From Aliiroseovarius sp. M344 (lineage in GTDB: Bacteria > Pseudomonadota > Alphaproteobacteria > Rhodobacterales > Rhodobacteraceae), in contig NZ_CP081153.1 of assembly GCF_025140835.1 (NCBI RefSeq), forward strand, positions 124,001 through 188,000: DNA of 64,000 bases. The letters run 5' to 3'. Of this stretch, positions 51,991 to 60,367 are shown piece by piece. Under the pieces are notes generated by a model. It was not told where the DNA came from, did not search any database, and saw only the letters and a list, made by a program, of their open reading frames with translations. A program made the position numbers and the translations under genes. How positions within the stretch are numbered: position 1 is the stretch's first letter; each line of letters opens with the position of its first letter.

Positions 51991-52677
51991 ATGTCCACGC
52001 TGAAAAAGATATTGCTGGTTGATGATGACGAAGACCTGCGCGACGCGCTGGCTGAGCAGCTCTTGATGACCGAGGATTTCGATGTTTTCGAAGCCGGGAA
52101 CGGGTCCGAAGCGCTGACCAAGTCGAAAGAGGCGATCTATGACCTTGTGATCCTTGATGTGGGTCTGCCGGACACCGATGGCCGCGAGCTGTGCCGCGTC
52201 ATGCGCAAGCAGGGCGTAAAGTGTCCTATTGTGATGCTGACGGGCCATGACACCGATTCCGACACCATTTTGGGTCTGGACGCTGGCGCGAATGATTATG
52301 TTTCCAAGCCCTTCAAATTCCCGGTTCTTTTGGCCCGCATCCGTGCCCAGTTGCGCCAGCATGAACAAAGCGAAGACGCGGTGTTCCAGCTTGGACCGTA
52401 CACGTTCAAGCCCTCGATGAAGATGCTGATCACCGAAGAAGACCGTAAAGTCCGCCTGACCGAGAAAGAGACAAACATCCTGAAGTTCCTCTATCGCTCA
52501 AACGACGGCGTGGTGGCGCGTGATGTGCTGCTGCATGAGGTCTGGGGCTATAACGCGGGTGTAACGACTCATACGTTAGAGACCCACATCTATCGCCTGC
52601 GCCAGAAGATCGAGCCTGATCCGTCGAATGCGCGATTGTTGGTGACCGAAAGCGGCGGGTATCGCCTGAACGCTTAA
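51991..52677 (+). CDS. cenR: OmpR-family response regulator, CenR-like
   Basis: This 228-residue regulator has a receiver domain with acidic pocket VDDDED, phospho-acceptor Asp56 (VILDVGLPDTDG), the Thr in MLTGHDTDSD and Lys in YVSKPFKF. An OmpR winged helix follows (VRLTEKETNILKFLYRSNDGVVARDVLLHEVWGYNAGVTTHTLETHIYRLRQKIE). The run RAQLRQHEQSEDAVFQLGPYTF and the C-terminal domain closely match Caulobacter CenR, essential for envelope integrity and cell division, partnered by CenK. No histidine kinase is adjacent, as expected if the pair is split. GGAGGG lies before the ATG. Confidence 0.88.
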   Translation: MSTLKKILLVDDDEDLRDALAEQLLMTEDFDVFEAGNGSEALTKSKEAIYDLVILDVGLPDTDGRELCRVMRKQGVKCPIVMLTGHDTDSDTILGLDAGANDYVSKPFKFPVLLARIRAQLRQHEQSEDAVFQLGPYTFKPSMKMLITEEDRKVRLTEKETNILKFLYRSNDGVVARDVLLHEVWGYNAGVTTHTLETHIYRLRQKIEPDPSNARLLVTESGGYRLNA

Positions 52678-52724
52678 TATATCCCTTGTGTCCAGGGTTA
52701 TGGGCACATCCTCCCTGATGGACT

Positions 52725-52752
52725 GGCCGGGCTTTGCGCCCGGTCTTTTTTT
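52725..52752 (+). terminator. rho-independent terminator of cenR
   Basis: GGCCGGGC-type stem (52725-52732 with 52738-52745, one wobble, 5-base loop) is followed by seven T. Confidence 0.92.
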
Positions 52753-52798
52753 GCCAACTGGCGAGGTTTGCGAGTACACTTCTGTCGGGGGATAGAAC

Positions 52799-53305
52799 AT
52801 GTCAGCAAATATCATTTCAGTTCGCAGCGCGGAAGAGATCGACCATGTAAGGACATTGGTCTGGGAGTTTTTCGATTTTCTGCGCGTCAGATACCCGGAG
52901 ATGCTTGCCACGATTGATGAGTATCTTGAGGAGCAGAACGTCAAAGGCGAGCTTGAGAACTTCGAAGACTATTTCCTGCCACCGCACGGCGATAGTTTCC
53001 TTGCCCTTCTGGATGACGCTCCGGTCGGGATCGTAATGATGAAACCGAAGGGCGACAATGACGCCGAGATGAACCGGATGTATGTGCGCGATACAGCACG
53101 CGGCAAAGGGATTGGCCGATTGCTGGGCGAGGCGTTGCTGTCAGAGGCGCGGGCGCAAGGCGTCGGCACGGTCTGGCTTGATGCGCTTTATCGCCACGCC
53201 GAGGCGCTGCCGCTTTATGAGAGCTTGGGGTTCGTCAAGTTTACGGATCCAGAGGCGTTTGGTGGGGATGACGAGCGGGTGATTCATATGAAGCTGAAGC
53301 TTTGA
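52799..53305 (+). CDS. GNAT-family N-acetyltransferase
   Basis: This 168-residue protein has the GNAT core: a strand pair DSFLALLDDAPVGIVMMKP, then MNRMYVRDTARGKGIGRLLGEALLSEA with the acetyl-CoA-binding R-x-x-G-x-G/A loop, and the C-terminal VWLDALYRHAEALPLYESLGFVKF. The acceptor substrate cannot be inferred. A stem-loop lies 12 bp after the stop. Confidence 0.88.
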   Translation: MSANIISVRSAEEIDHVRTLVWEFFDFLRVRYPEMLATIDEYLEEQNVKGELENFEDYFLPPHGDSFLALLDDAPVGIVMMKPKGDNDAEMNRMYVRDTARGKGIGRLLGEALLSEARAQGVGTVWLDALYRHAEALPLYESLGFVKFTDPEAFGGDDERVIHMKLKL

Positions 53306-53316
53306 GGTGGAGAGGG

Positions 53317-53335
53317 AGCTTTGCGGGACAAAGCT
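53317..53335. terminator. stem-loop between GNAT and DUF4188 genes
   Basis: AGCTTTG and CAAAGCT (53317-53323, 53329-53335) form a perfect 7-bp stem with a CGGGA loop between convergent genes. It lacks a T-tract and may be a weak bidirectional terminator. Confidence 0.4.
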
Positions 53336-53358
53336 ACAACTGCTGCTTTGAGGTCAAA

Positions 53359-53832
53359 TCACGTTTCCAACCTTGTGCGTGCCTCACTCCGGTTTCCCGT
53401 TGCCGGCAACAACTCAGAAGCTTTGCCCAAGCCAAAAGGCGGCATCGCTGAGTAAACAGTCTCGTATTGCCCAGCTTTCACCAGATAAGTTTCGTGCCAA
53501 ATTCCAACGTCTGCTCGGTTGGTTTTCATGCGCTTATTGAATGCCACCCATGCCGGAAAATGCGCATGATCCTTTGAGCGGGCATAACGCTCAAGATGTT
53601 CGAAACTCCTCCAATACTGGAGGGTTACACCAAGGCCGGCACTGGTTGCGCCCAGAAACCCGGTCTCTTCCGAGGGCAATGCGTTCAGCTCCTTCAACAT
53701 CCTTGGCATCGCCATAACAGCCGGAAGCCACTTGTGAGGCTTCAGAAGCTTGTTAATTCTCATGCCAATCAGAAAGACAACGAAGTCCCCCTCTATGTGG
53801 GCGGTCATTCTTTTGTCGTTCACTTCGGACAT
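53359..53832 (-). CDS. DUF4188 (ABM-like, putative monooxygenase) protein
   Basis: This 157-residue protein matches the DUF4188 pattern: [67 protein letters not shown] and [23 protein letters not shown]. The fold is a dimeric ferredoxin-like (ABM) domain related to heme-binding aldoxime-dehydratase/monooxygenase-like proteins. A catalytic role is unproven. About 140 bp without a gene separate it from soxR. Confidence 0.8.
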   Translation of the reverse strand: MSEVNDKRMTAHIEGDFVVFLIGMRINKLLKPHKWLPAVMAMPRMLKELNALPSEETGFLGATSAGLGVTLQYWRSFEHLERYARSKDHAHFPAWVAFNKRMKTNRADVGIWHETYLVKAGQYETVYSAMPPFGLGKASELLPATGNRSEARTRLET

Positions 53833-53968
53833 TTCTGGGCTCCAGCTGTTTTGCTACAAGTCAACACACTACGCTTATGCGGTCTTGGTCGGCAAATAAA
53901 TCTATCAGTCAATTTTTACTGGTCTGTTTGGGCTGAAAGCTGTCAATGCCAGAGAACTGTGAACTCAT

Positions 53969-54433
53969 TCACCCCTCCGGCCGTACCGTCTCATCCCCCA
54001 GCAAATACCGCGGTCCGGCGCCATTCTCGGCCGCCACATCCTCCGGGTTGTAGAGCGCGCATCGGTCCAGCGACAGGCAGCCACACCCGATACAGCCGTC
54101 CAGCTTGTCGCGCAGGCGGGTGAGCGCTGCGATTTGTTCATCCAGCTCCGCGCGAAAGTCTTGCGAGATCGCGGTCCAATCTCTCGCGGTGGGGGTTCGG
54201 TTTTCGGGCAAGCGGCCCAACACCTCGCGGATACGATCCAGTGTGAAGCCAAACTTCTGTGCGATCATGACGAAGCTCAGGCGGCGAATATCCGACCGCA
54301 AGAACCGGCGTTGCCCGCCCGCGTTGCGTTCAGGTGCGACCAGACCTTGGGTCTCGTAATACCGGATGGCGGATACGGCCAGCCCGGTGCGGGATGCCAG
54401 TGTGCCGATGGAAATCTCGTTTCTGCGCTCCAT
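53969..54433 (-). CDS. soxR: redox-sensitive MerR-family activator SoxR
   Basis: SoxR senses redox-cycling compounds through a 2Fe-2S cluster and activates promoters with overlong spacers. The 154-residue protein has the MerR helix-turn-helix (ISIGTLASRTGLAVSAIRYYETQGLVAPERN), a dimerisation helix, and the cluster ligands Cys114, Cys117, Cys119 and Cys125 in CIGCGCLSLDRC, the exact SoxR pattern. The ATG at 54433 has AGAGG upstream. It is divergent from a small VOC-family gene, whose promoter carries a matching operator. That gene is the probable direct target. Confidence 0.95.
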   Translation of the reverse strand: MERRNEISIGTLASRTGLAVSAIRYYETQGLVAPERNAGGQRRFLRSDIRRLSFVMIAQKFGFTLDRIREVLGRLPENRTPTARDWTAISQDFRAELDEQIAALTRLRDKLDGCIGCGCLSLDRCALYNPEDVAAENGAGPRYLLGDETVRPEG

Positions 54434-54452
54434 TGGACCTCTCAAAAAAAGC

Positions 54453-54483
54453 TTGAGCTAAAGTTAGCTTTAGGAATTATCAA
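54453..54483 (+). promoter_or_regulatory. SoxR-type promoter with 19-bp spacer
   Basis: TTGAGC (54453-54458) and TATCAA (54478-54483) are 19 bp apart, the overlong spacing that MerR/SoxR activators correct by twisting DNA. The spacer starts with a perfect inverted repeat, CTAAAG-TTAG-CTTTAG (54458-54473), in the correct place for a SoxR dimer. It drives the VOC-family gene. Confidence 0.75.
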
Positions 54484-54514
54484 CCGAGTCGCAACGAAGA
54501 TCAAGGAGGCCAAA

Positions 54515-54892
54515 ATGGCAAATCTAGAGCATGTGAATGTGACTGTAAGCGACCCCAAGGCGACAGCTGCTTGGTTGGGGGCGGTGTTTGATTGGAAAGT
54601 CCGTTGGGAAGGCGATGCGATCTCGGGTGGGCACACCGCCCATGTCGGGGATGAGCGCAGCTATGTGGCTCTGTACACGCCCAACCGGCGTATTGACGAC
54701 CCCCAGCATTCCTATACCACCCGGGCCGGTTTGAACCATGTGGGGGTGACTGTTGATGATATCGACGCGGTTGAAACGCGTGTGAAAGCTGCCGGATTTA
54801 CCCCGCATAATCATGGGGATTATGAACCGGGGCGGCGCTTCTATTTTGACGACCATGATGGCGTCGAATGGGAAGTGGTATCTTACGCTTGA
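54515..54892 (+). CDS. VOC-superfamily (glyoxalase/bleomycin-resistance-like) protein
   Basis: This 125-residue protein has two beta-alpha-beta-beta-beta repeats of the VOC fold: LEHVNVTVSDPKATAAWLGAVFDWKVRW and GLNHVGVTVDDIDAVETRVKAAGF. It ends with FYFDDHDGVEWEVVSY, whose Glu/His could bind metal. AAGGAGG precedes the ATG. It sits across a SoxR-type promoter from soxR, so it is likely induced by redox-cycling drugs and may bind, modify or detoxify such a compound. The substrate is unknown. Confidence 0.85.
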   Translation: MANLEHVNVTVSDPKATAAWLGAVFDWKVRWEGDAISGGHTAHVGDERSYVALYTPNRRIDDPQHSYTTRAGLNHVGVTVDDIDAVETRVKAAGFTPHNHGDYEPGRRFYFDDHDGVEWEVVSYA

Positions 54893-54980
54893 GGGCATGG
54901 GGCGGGGTCAAACTCGCCCCTGTTCACTTTTTGATCCGTCCTCTATGGTCGCCTCAAATGCGCGACAATCGGAGGATAAC

Positions 54981-55769
54981 ATGAGCTTCACCCTGGCCAC
55001 CTGGAACATCAACTCGGTCCGTCTGCGCGAACCGATTGTGCAGAAGCTTTTGGCCGAAGAAGGTCCCGATGTGCTGTGCCTTCAGGAATGCAAAAGCCCG
55101 GTTGACAAGATCCCAACAGAAGGCTTTGCGGCACTTGGCTACACCCACATGGTGGCGCGCGGGCAGAAGGGATACAACGGCGTCGCGATCCTGTCGCGCC
55201 TGCCGATGAAAGAGGTGGTGAGCTTCGATTTCGCAGGCCTAGATCATGCCCGCCATATCGCGGGGCAGTTAGAGAACGGCGTTACGATCCACAACTTCTA
55301 TGTGCCCGCAGGTGGCGATGTGGCTGACCGTGTGGTGAACGAGAAGTTCGGCCAGAAACTCGATTACCTGACCGACATGCGTGACCAATTCTTCGCCGAG
55401 AAACCCGGCAAATCGATCCTTGTGGGGGATTTGAACATCGCCCCGCGCGAGGATGATGTCTGGTCTCACAAGCAACTTCTGAAAGTGGTCAGCCACACCC
55501 CGGTCGAGGTTGAAGCGCTGGCGGAGGTTCAGGATGCCGCGGGTTGGGTTGACGTGACCCGGCAGGACATCCCCGAAGGGCTGCTTTACACTTGGTGGAG
55601 CTATCGTGCGAAGGACTGGGATGCAGCCGACAAAGGGCGCCGTCTGGATCATGTTTGGGCCACGCCGGATATTTCGAATGCCGCTCATGGCTCGCGCGTG
55701 CTGCGCGATGCGCGCGGTTGGGAAAAACCATCGGATCACGCGCCAGTCTTTGCCACTTTCGACCTTTAA
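54981..55769 (+). CDS. xthA: exodeoxyribonuclease III (AP endonuclease)
   Basis: ExoIII cleaves DNA at abasic sites and trims damaged 3' ends. The 262-residue protein has the EEP-fold motifs LATWNINSVR (Asn), LCLQECK (metal Glu), YNGVAILSR, VGDLNIAPREDDVW (Asp/Asn), RRLDHVWAT and the catalytic His in SDHAPVFATF. GGAGGA precedes the ATG, and a longer upstream frame overlaps the VOC gene and is not family-like. It follows the soxR/VOC pair and may share an oxidative-stress context. Confidence 0.95.
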   Translation: MSFTLATWNINSVRLREPIVQKLLAEEGPDVLCLQECKSPVDKIPTEGFAALGYTHMVARGQKGYNGVAILSRLPMKEVVSFDFAGLDHARHIAGQLENGVTIHNFYVPAGGDVADRVVNEKFGQKLDYLTDMRDQFFAEKPGKSILVGDLNIAPREDDVWSHKQLLKVVSHTPVEVEALAEVQDAAGWVDVTRQDIPEGLLYTWWSYRAKDWDAADKGRRLDHVWATPDISNAAHGSRVLRDARGWEKPSDHAPVFATFDL

Positions 55770-55824
55770 AAAAGGCGGGACAGGGGTCATATAGGCCCTA
55801 GAGAATTTGCAGGAGCTAATGACA

Positions 55825-56733
55825 ATGGAACTCGAACTCGGTGGCGCGCCAGCCGCAACTGACCTGATCAAAGATGTGGGCGAAGCAACCTTCATGCAGG
55901 ATGTGGTTGAGGCGTCTCAGGAAGTTCCGATCATTGTTGATTTCTGGGCGCCGTGGTGTGGCCCGTGCAAAACGCTTGGTCCCGCGCTGGAAGCGGCCGT
56001 CACCGAGGCCGGCGGCAAAGTGCGCATGGTGAAGGTCAATGTGGACGAGAACCAGGGGATTGCGGGGCAATTGCGCGTGCAGTCGATCCCGACCGTCTAT
56101 GCTTTCTGGCAGGGCCAGCCTGCTGATGGGTTTCAGGGGGCAGTTCCGGCTTCTGAAGTGAAAGAGTTCGTCAATCGCGTGGCAGCCTTGGGAGGCGATG
56201 CGGATAACGGTCTGGCCGATGCCATTGCCGCCGCCGAAGAAATGTTGGAAGCCGGCGAAATAGATGATGCAGCGCAAACCTTCGTTGCCGTGCTTGAGGA
56301 AGACCCCAAGAATGCGGCGGCGTTCGGCGGTTTGGCGCGAGCACATGTCGCTGCCGGAAAACCGGACGAGGCAGAAGCCGTTCTGAACGGCGCGCCTGCC
56401 GAGATCTCGGACGCACCAGAATTAGAAGTTGCCCGAGCGAAGATCGAACTGGCGCGTCAGGCGGAAAGCGCAGGGCCGGTGGCCGAGCTGCGTGCTGCCG
56501 TGGATGCCAACCCAGAAGATCATCAAGCACGGTTCGATCTGGCTGTGGCCCTGAACGCATCAGGCGATGTGCAGGCGTCGGTGGATGAGTTGTTAGAACT
56601 GTTCCGCCGGGATCGGGACTGGAACGACGGGGCCGCGAAGGTGCAATTGTTCACTATTTTTGATGCGTTGGACGCGAAAGACCCGGTTGCCTTGACCGGT
56701 CGGCGCAAGTTGTCATCAATGATCTTTGTGTGA
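55825..56733 (+). CDS. thioredoxin-domain protein with C-terminal TPR region (CnoX/YbbN-like)
   Basis: This 302-residue protein has an N-terminal thioredoxin domain with W-C45-GP-C48 (DFWAPWCGPCKTLGP) and cis-Pro QSIPTVYAF. Helical repeats from about residue 130 follow (EEMLEAGEIDDAAQTFVAVLEEDPKNAAAFGGLARAHVAAGKPDEAEAVL). This is the CnoX/YbbN layout, a chaperone-like redox protein working with GroEL and DnaK. Unlike E. coli CnoX (SxxC), it keeps both catalytic Cys and may be an active thioredoxin. Of the clustered starts I prefer ATG 55825, nine bases after AGGAG. Confidence 0.9.
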   Translation: MELELGGAPAATDLIKDVGEATFMQDVVEASQEVPIIVDFWAPWCGPCKTLGPALEAAVTEAGGKVRMVKVNVDENQGIAGQLRVQSIPTVYAFWQGQPADGFQGAVPASEVKEFVNRVAALGGDADNGLADAIAAAEEMLEAGEIDDAAQTFVAVLEEDPKNAAAFGGLARAHVAAGKPDEAEAVLNGAPAEISDAPELEVARAKIELARQAESAGPVAELRAAVDANPEDHQARFDLAVALNASGDVQASVDELLELFRRDRDWNDGAAKVQLFTIFDALDAKDPVALTGRRKLSSMIFV

Positions 56734-56760
56734 TCGCGTCAGCCGCGCTACAGTGTGGGT

Positions 56761-57405
56761 ATGATCTCAGCCGCTGACCTGCCAGATTTCTTGCCATTGT
56801 TCCCATTGCCTGGGGCATTGCTGTTGCCACGCGGGCGTTTACCATTGCACGTGTTCGAACCGCGTTACCTTGCGATGTTTGACGATGCCCTGAAAACGCC
56901 CGAGCGACTGATTGGAATGATACAGCCGATGGGCGACGACGAAGGCGAAAATGCCCGCTTGCACGCCATCGGAAGCGCGGGGCGGATCACCTCGTTCACC
57001 GAAACCGAAGATGGCCGCTATATGATTACGCTGACAGGTGTGTCGCGCTTTCGGTTGGGCGCGGTACAGCAGGGGTTCACGCCCTACCTGCGCGCTGAAG
57101 TGGATTGGCGCAGTTTTGACCGCGACCTTGGCAAGCCAGAACATGACCAGGGGCTGGATCGCGATGCGTTCTTCAAGCTGCTTGAGCGTTATTTTGAATT
57201 GGAAGAGTTGCAGACCGATTGGGACAACCTGCAAACCGCAGAAGATGAGTTGATGATCAACGCCCTGTCTATGTTGTGCCCCTTTGATCCCGAAGACAAA
57301 CAAGCGCTGCTGGAAGCGCCATCGCTGACCACGCGGCGTGAGACTCTGGTGACGTTGATGGAATTTACCCTGCGCAAAGGCGTGGGTGAGGAGAAGGTAC
57401 AATGA
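56761..57405 (+). CDS. LON substrate-binding-domain protein
   Basis: This 214-residue protein consists only of the Lon N-terminal (LAN) domain: [64 protein letters not shown] and a helical C-terminal part. There is no ATPase or protease domain, so it is a stand-alone adaptor-like protein of unknown partner. A GTG two codons earlier (56755) is an alternative start. It overlaps the Trm112-like gene by 4 bp. Confidence 0.9.
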   Translation: MISAADLPDFLPLFPLPGALLLPRGRLPLHVFEPRYLAMFDDALKTPERLIGMIQPMGDDEGENARLHAIGSAGRITSFTETEDGRYMITLTGVSRFRLGAVQQGFTPYLRAEVDWRSFDRDLGKPEHDQGLDRDAFFKLLERYFELEELQTDWDNLQTAEDELMINALSMLCPFDPEDKQALLEAPSLTTRRETLVTLMEFTLRKGVGEEKVQ

Positions 57406-57593
57406 GCGAAGCCAAGACCACCGAGTTTGACCGCCACATGATCGAGGCACTTGTCTGCCCGGTAACCCAATCAGTTTTGAGCTATGACGCGGACAAGCAA
57501 GAGCTTGTGTCAAAGGCGGCGCGGCTGGCCTTTCCAATCCGGGGCGGTATCCCCGTGATGCTGGTCGATGAAGCGCGGAAGATCGAAGACTGA
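57402..57593 (+). CDS. Trm112-like (UPF0434/YcaR) protein
   Basis: This 63-residue protein matches the Trm112/YcaR family: [44 protein letters not shown]. It retains one of the usual zinc Cys, so it probably does not bind zinc. Trm112 proteins stabilise methyltransferases, but the bacterial partner is unclear. The start overlaps the LON-domain gene stop (ATGA). It converges on ubiH with 4 bp between. Confidence 0.9.
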   Translation: MSEAKTTEFDRHMIEALVCPVTQSVLSYDADKQELVSKAARLAFPIRGGIPVMLVDEARKIED

Positions 57594-57597
57594 CGCG

Positions 57598-58824
57598 TTA
57601 AATCTGGCGGCCCTGCAACAACCGAGGCAAGTCGCCGGTCAATCCGGCCGCTTCCCGGATAAAGCCACGGCGCAGGCTCGGCATCGCATTCACCACCCCC
57701 AATCCAAGATCACGTGCGGCACGCAAAATCGGGTTGTCGTTTGAAAACAGCCGGTTGGTGGCCTCAGTCGCGGCAACCATCTGTGCTACGTCAAATCGGC
57801 GCCATTGTTGATACCGTTCCAGCACATCCCGCCGCCCGATGTCTTCACCGCGACGGCGGGCATGTGTCAAAACTTCGGCCAGTGCAGCGACGTCTTTCAA
57901 CCCGGCATTCAAGCCTTGGCCCGCAATCGGGTGCAGCCCATGGGCTGCGTCACCAACCAAGGCCAGCCGATCTGCGAAAAAAGCGTTCGCGACGGTCAGG
58001 TTCAGCGGATAGGTAAAGCGCTTGCCAGCAAGGCTGATGTCACCAAGAAAAGACCCGAAACGTGGGCGCAATTCTTCAAGATAACCCTCATCATCCAATG
58101 CATGGATGCGAGCCGCTTCGGCGCGGGTTTCGGTCCAGACGATCGAGCATTGATTGCCCGGCAGCGGCAGGATCGCAAGCGGACCCGATGGCATGAAGAA
58201 CTGGTGCGCCGCTCCGTTATGGGGCAGCTCGTGATCAATGGCGCAAACCAGCGAGGTTTGCCCATAATCATGACCGTGCCGACCGATACCAGCGCGTTCA
58301 GCCGTGCCCGACCGTCGCCCGTCGCAGCCCACAACCATTCGACCCGTCAGTTGCTTTCCCGATTCAAGTTCAAGAGTGACCGAGGCGGGGTCAACACGCT
58401 GAGCAACCACGGTTTCCTGATCAATCAGCGTAACATTTGGATGCGCCTCAACCGCGTCCAGAAAGGCGCGCGACAAGAAGCGATCTTCGACCATATAGCC
58501 CATCGGCCCTTCGTCGATTTCAGCGTGGTCGAATTCCAGCACAAAGGGGCTGGGCCCTTCGCCGGGACGACCGTCCGAGATGCGGATATCCAGAAGCGGC
58601 TGGGCGTTTGGGGCCACCGCTGGCCAAACGCCAATGGCTGCCAGCAACCGCTGTGAGGCGAGGGCCAGCGCATAACCGCGCCCGTCGAAATCATCCCCGC
58701 CGCGCGCGGCCTTGGGCAGCGCATCGACCATTGTGATGGTGAAGCCGGTATCGGCCAGTGCCAAGGCAAGCGCAGGGCCGTTCAACCCGCCGCCAACGAT
58801 CAGAATATCGGCATCAAGTTTCAT
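57598..58824 (-). CDS. ubiH: ubiquinone biosynthesis flavin hydroxylase (UbiH/UbiF/COQ6 family)
   Basis: This 408-residue FAD monooxygenase has the dinucleotide motif DILIVGGGLNGPALALALADTGF. It continues with the RGYALALASQRLLAAIGVW segment and the family signature LVGDAAHGLHPIAGQGLNAGLKDVAALAEVL (FAD/substrate motif). It hydroxylates a polyprenyl-phenol ring position in ubiquinone synthesis. Which position (C1, C5 or C6) cannot be told. The ATG at 58824 is chosen over a longer frame because of AAAGGGCGG and the Rossmann start. It is divergent from the amidase gene. Confidence 0.9.
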   Translation of the reverse strand: MKLDADILIVGGGLNGPALALALADTGFTITMVDALPKAARGGDDFDGRGYALALASQRLLAAIGVWPAVAPNAQPLLDIRISDGRPGEGPSPFVLEFDHAEIDEGPMGYMVEDRFLSRAFLDAVEAHPNVTLIDQETVVAQRVDPASVTLELESGKQLTGRMVVGCDGRRSGTAERAGIGRHGHDYGQTSLVCAIDHELPHNGAAHQFFMPSGPLAILPLPGNQCSIVWTETRAEAARIHALDDEGYLEELRPRFGSFLGDISLAGKRFTYPLNLTVANAFFADRLALVGDAAHGLHPIAGQGLNAGLKDVAALAEVLTHARRRGEDIGRRDVLERYQQWRRFDVAQMVAATEATNRLFSNDNPILRAARDLGLGVVNAMPSLRRGFIREAAGLTGDLPRLLQGRQI

Positions 58825-58908
58825 CCGCCCTTTGTGAACCCGTTGCGGGGGATTGTCCATGCGCTGATGCGCCGCTACCGTCATCCAAACAAAGGACAGG
58901 AGGGGCGG

Positions 58909-60237
58909 ATGAGGAACCAGTGGCTGACCATGAGCATGGGCGACTTGGGTCGTGGGATCGGGACCGGCGAGATTGACCCGCTGGACCTGACCGAAACCTA
59001 TCTGGCGGCGATCAAAGCGCATGAGTTCGCGGGCCGCATCTATGCCCGCCTGACCGAAACCCGCGCCCTGTCCGAAGCGGCGGCGGCGTCAAAGCGCGCG
59101 GCAGCTGGCCATCGCTTGGGTCTGCTGGATGGCGTTCCGATCAGCTGGAAGGACCTGTTTGATACGGCAGATATCGCGACCGAAGCGGGTTCTGCGCTTT
59201 TGAAGGGTCGGGTACCTACCCGCGACGCAGCCGTATTGCGCAACGCAACGGCGCAGGGTCTGGTCTGCCTTGGCAAAACCCACATGAGCGAGCTGGCTTT
59301 TTCAGGTCTCGGCCTAAACCCCGTAACTGCAACCAGCCCCTGTGTGAACGACCATGATGCTGTGTCTGGTGGTTCAAGCTCGGGGGCAGCGACATCTGTG
59401 GCCTTTGGCTTGGCGGCCTGCGGTATCGGCTCGGATACTGGTGGATCTGTGCGCATTCCGTCGGCTTGGAATGATCTGGTTGGCCTGAAAACAACGTCGA
59501 AACGCTTATCATTAAAGGGCGTCGTGCCGCTGGCGGCACGTTTCGATACCGTCGGACCATTGTGCCGGACGGTTGAGGACGCAGCGCTTATGCTGGCCGC
59601 GCTGGAAGGCGGCACAGCGGCCGATTTGCGCGGAGCAAGCCTGAAAGGTGCGCGCTTATTGGTTCTTGAGAACGGGCTGGAAGGTGCACGGGACGCACCA
59701 ATTTCCGGTTTCGACAGTGCCATCGGCCGTTTGATGGATGGCGGCGCTGTGATCCAGCGCGCCCATCTGCCTATTGTTGATGAAGCCTTGGCGATGTCCG
59801 GTGTTCTGTTCACCACTGAAGCCTATGCGACCTGGCAGGACGAGATCGAGGCACAACCCGACTTGATGTTTGCCGAAGTTCTGGAGCGTTTCCGCGCAGG
59901 CAGTCAATTCTCGGGCGTCGATTTTGTGCGCGCGTGGCAACGGCTTGACGGTATCCGGAAAGAATACCACGCGGCCGTGGCCGGGTATGACGCAGTCGTA
60001 CTCCCCACCTCACCTATCATGCCGCCCAACGCGGCGCGGCTGCTGGCCGATCACGACTACTATGTTGAGGAAAACCTTTGGGCGTTGCGAAATACGCGAA
60101 TTGGAAACCTGATGGGATCGTGTGGGCTGAGCTTGCCAACCGGGTTGCCGTCCACGGGGATCATGCTGCTGGGCGCGCCTATGGCCGAAGAACGGCTGTT
60201 GCGTCTTGGTGCCGCGGCCGAGGCGGTGTTGGCCTAA
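58909..60237 (+). CDS. amidase (amidase-signature family)
   Basis: This 442-residue protein has the amidase-signature catalytic triad: Lys in GVPISWKDLFDTAD, cis-Ser in SGGSSSGAATSVAFG and nucleophile Ser in GIGSDTGGSVRIPSAW. The C-terminal half is family-like (YDAVVLPTSPIMPPNAARL). It is not the glutamyl-tRNA amidotransferase GatA, because no gatB/gatC genes are present and it is shorter. It hydrolyses an unknown amide. AGGAGGGG precedes the ATG. It is divergent from ubiH and followed by the aminotransferase gene. Confidence 0.9.
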   Translation: MRNQWLTMSMGDLGRGIGTGEIDPLDLTETYLAAIKAHEFAGRIYARLTETRALSEAAAASKRAAAGHRLGLLDGVPISWKDLFDTADIATEAGSALLKGRVPTRDAAVLRNATAQGLVCLGKTHMSELAFSGLGLNPVTATSPCVNDHDAVSGGSSSGAATSVAFGLAACGIGSDTGGSVRIPSAWNDLVGLKTTSKRLSLKGVVPLAARFDTVGPLCRTVEDAALMLAALEGGTAADLRGASLKGARLLVLENGLEGARDAPISGFDSAIGRLMDGGAVIQRAHLPIVDEALAMSGVLFTTEAYATWQDEIEAQPDLMFAEVLERFRAGSQFSGVDFVRAWQRLDGIRKEYHAAVAGYDAVVLPTSPIMPPNAARLLADHDYYVEENLWALRNTRIGNLMGSCGLSLPTGLPSTGIMLLGAPMAEERLLRLGAAAEAVLA

Positions 60238-60367
60238 AAGCCACAGCAAATTCCTACAAGCATCTAAAAAACCGGCGTTTTTCTGGACCTGCCAGAATTT
60301 GCGGGCTATCTTCGGTTCAAACGGGGCGAAATGATCCCGAGATTTGAGGCAGTATAGTGACGTTCCA

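Noticed and set aside
51789-52121. N-terminal extension of ribA
   Set aside because: The 111 added residues are Ser-rich with no similarity to RibA and would cover the cenR start. AAAGG supports 51788.
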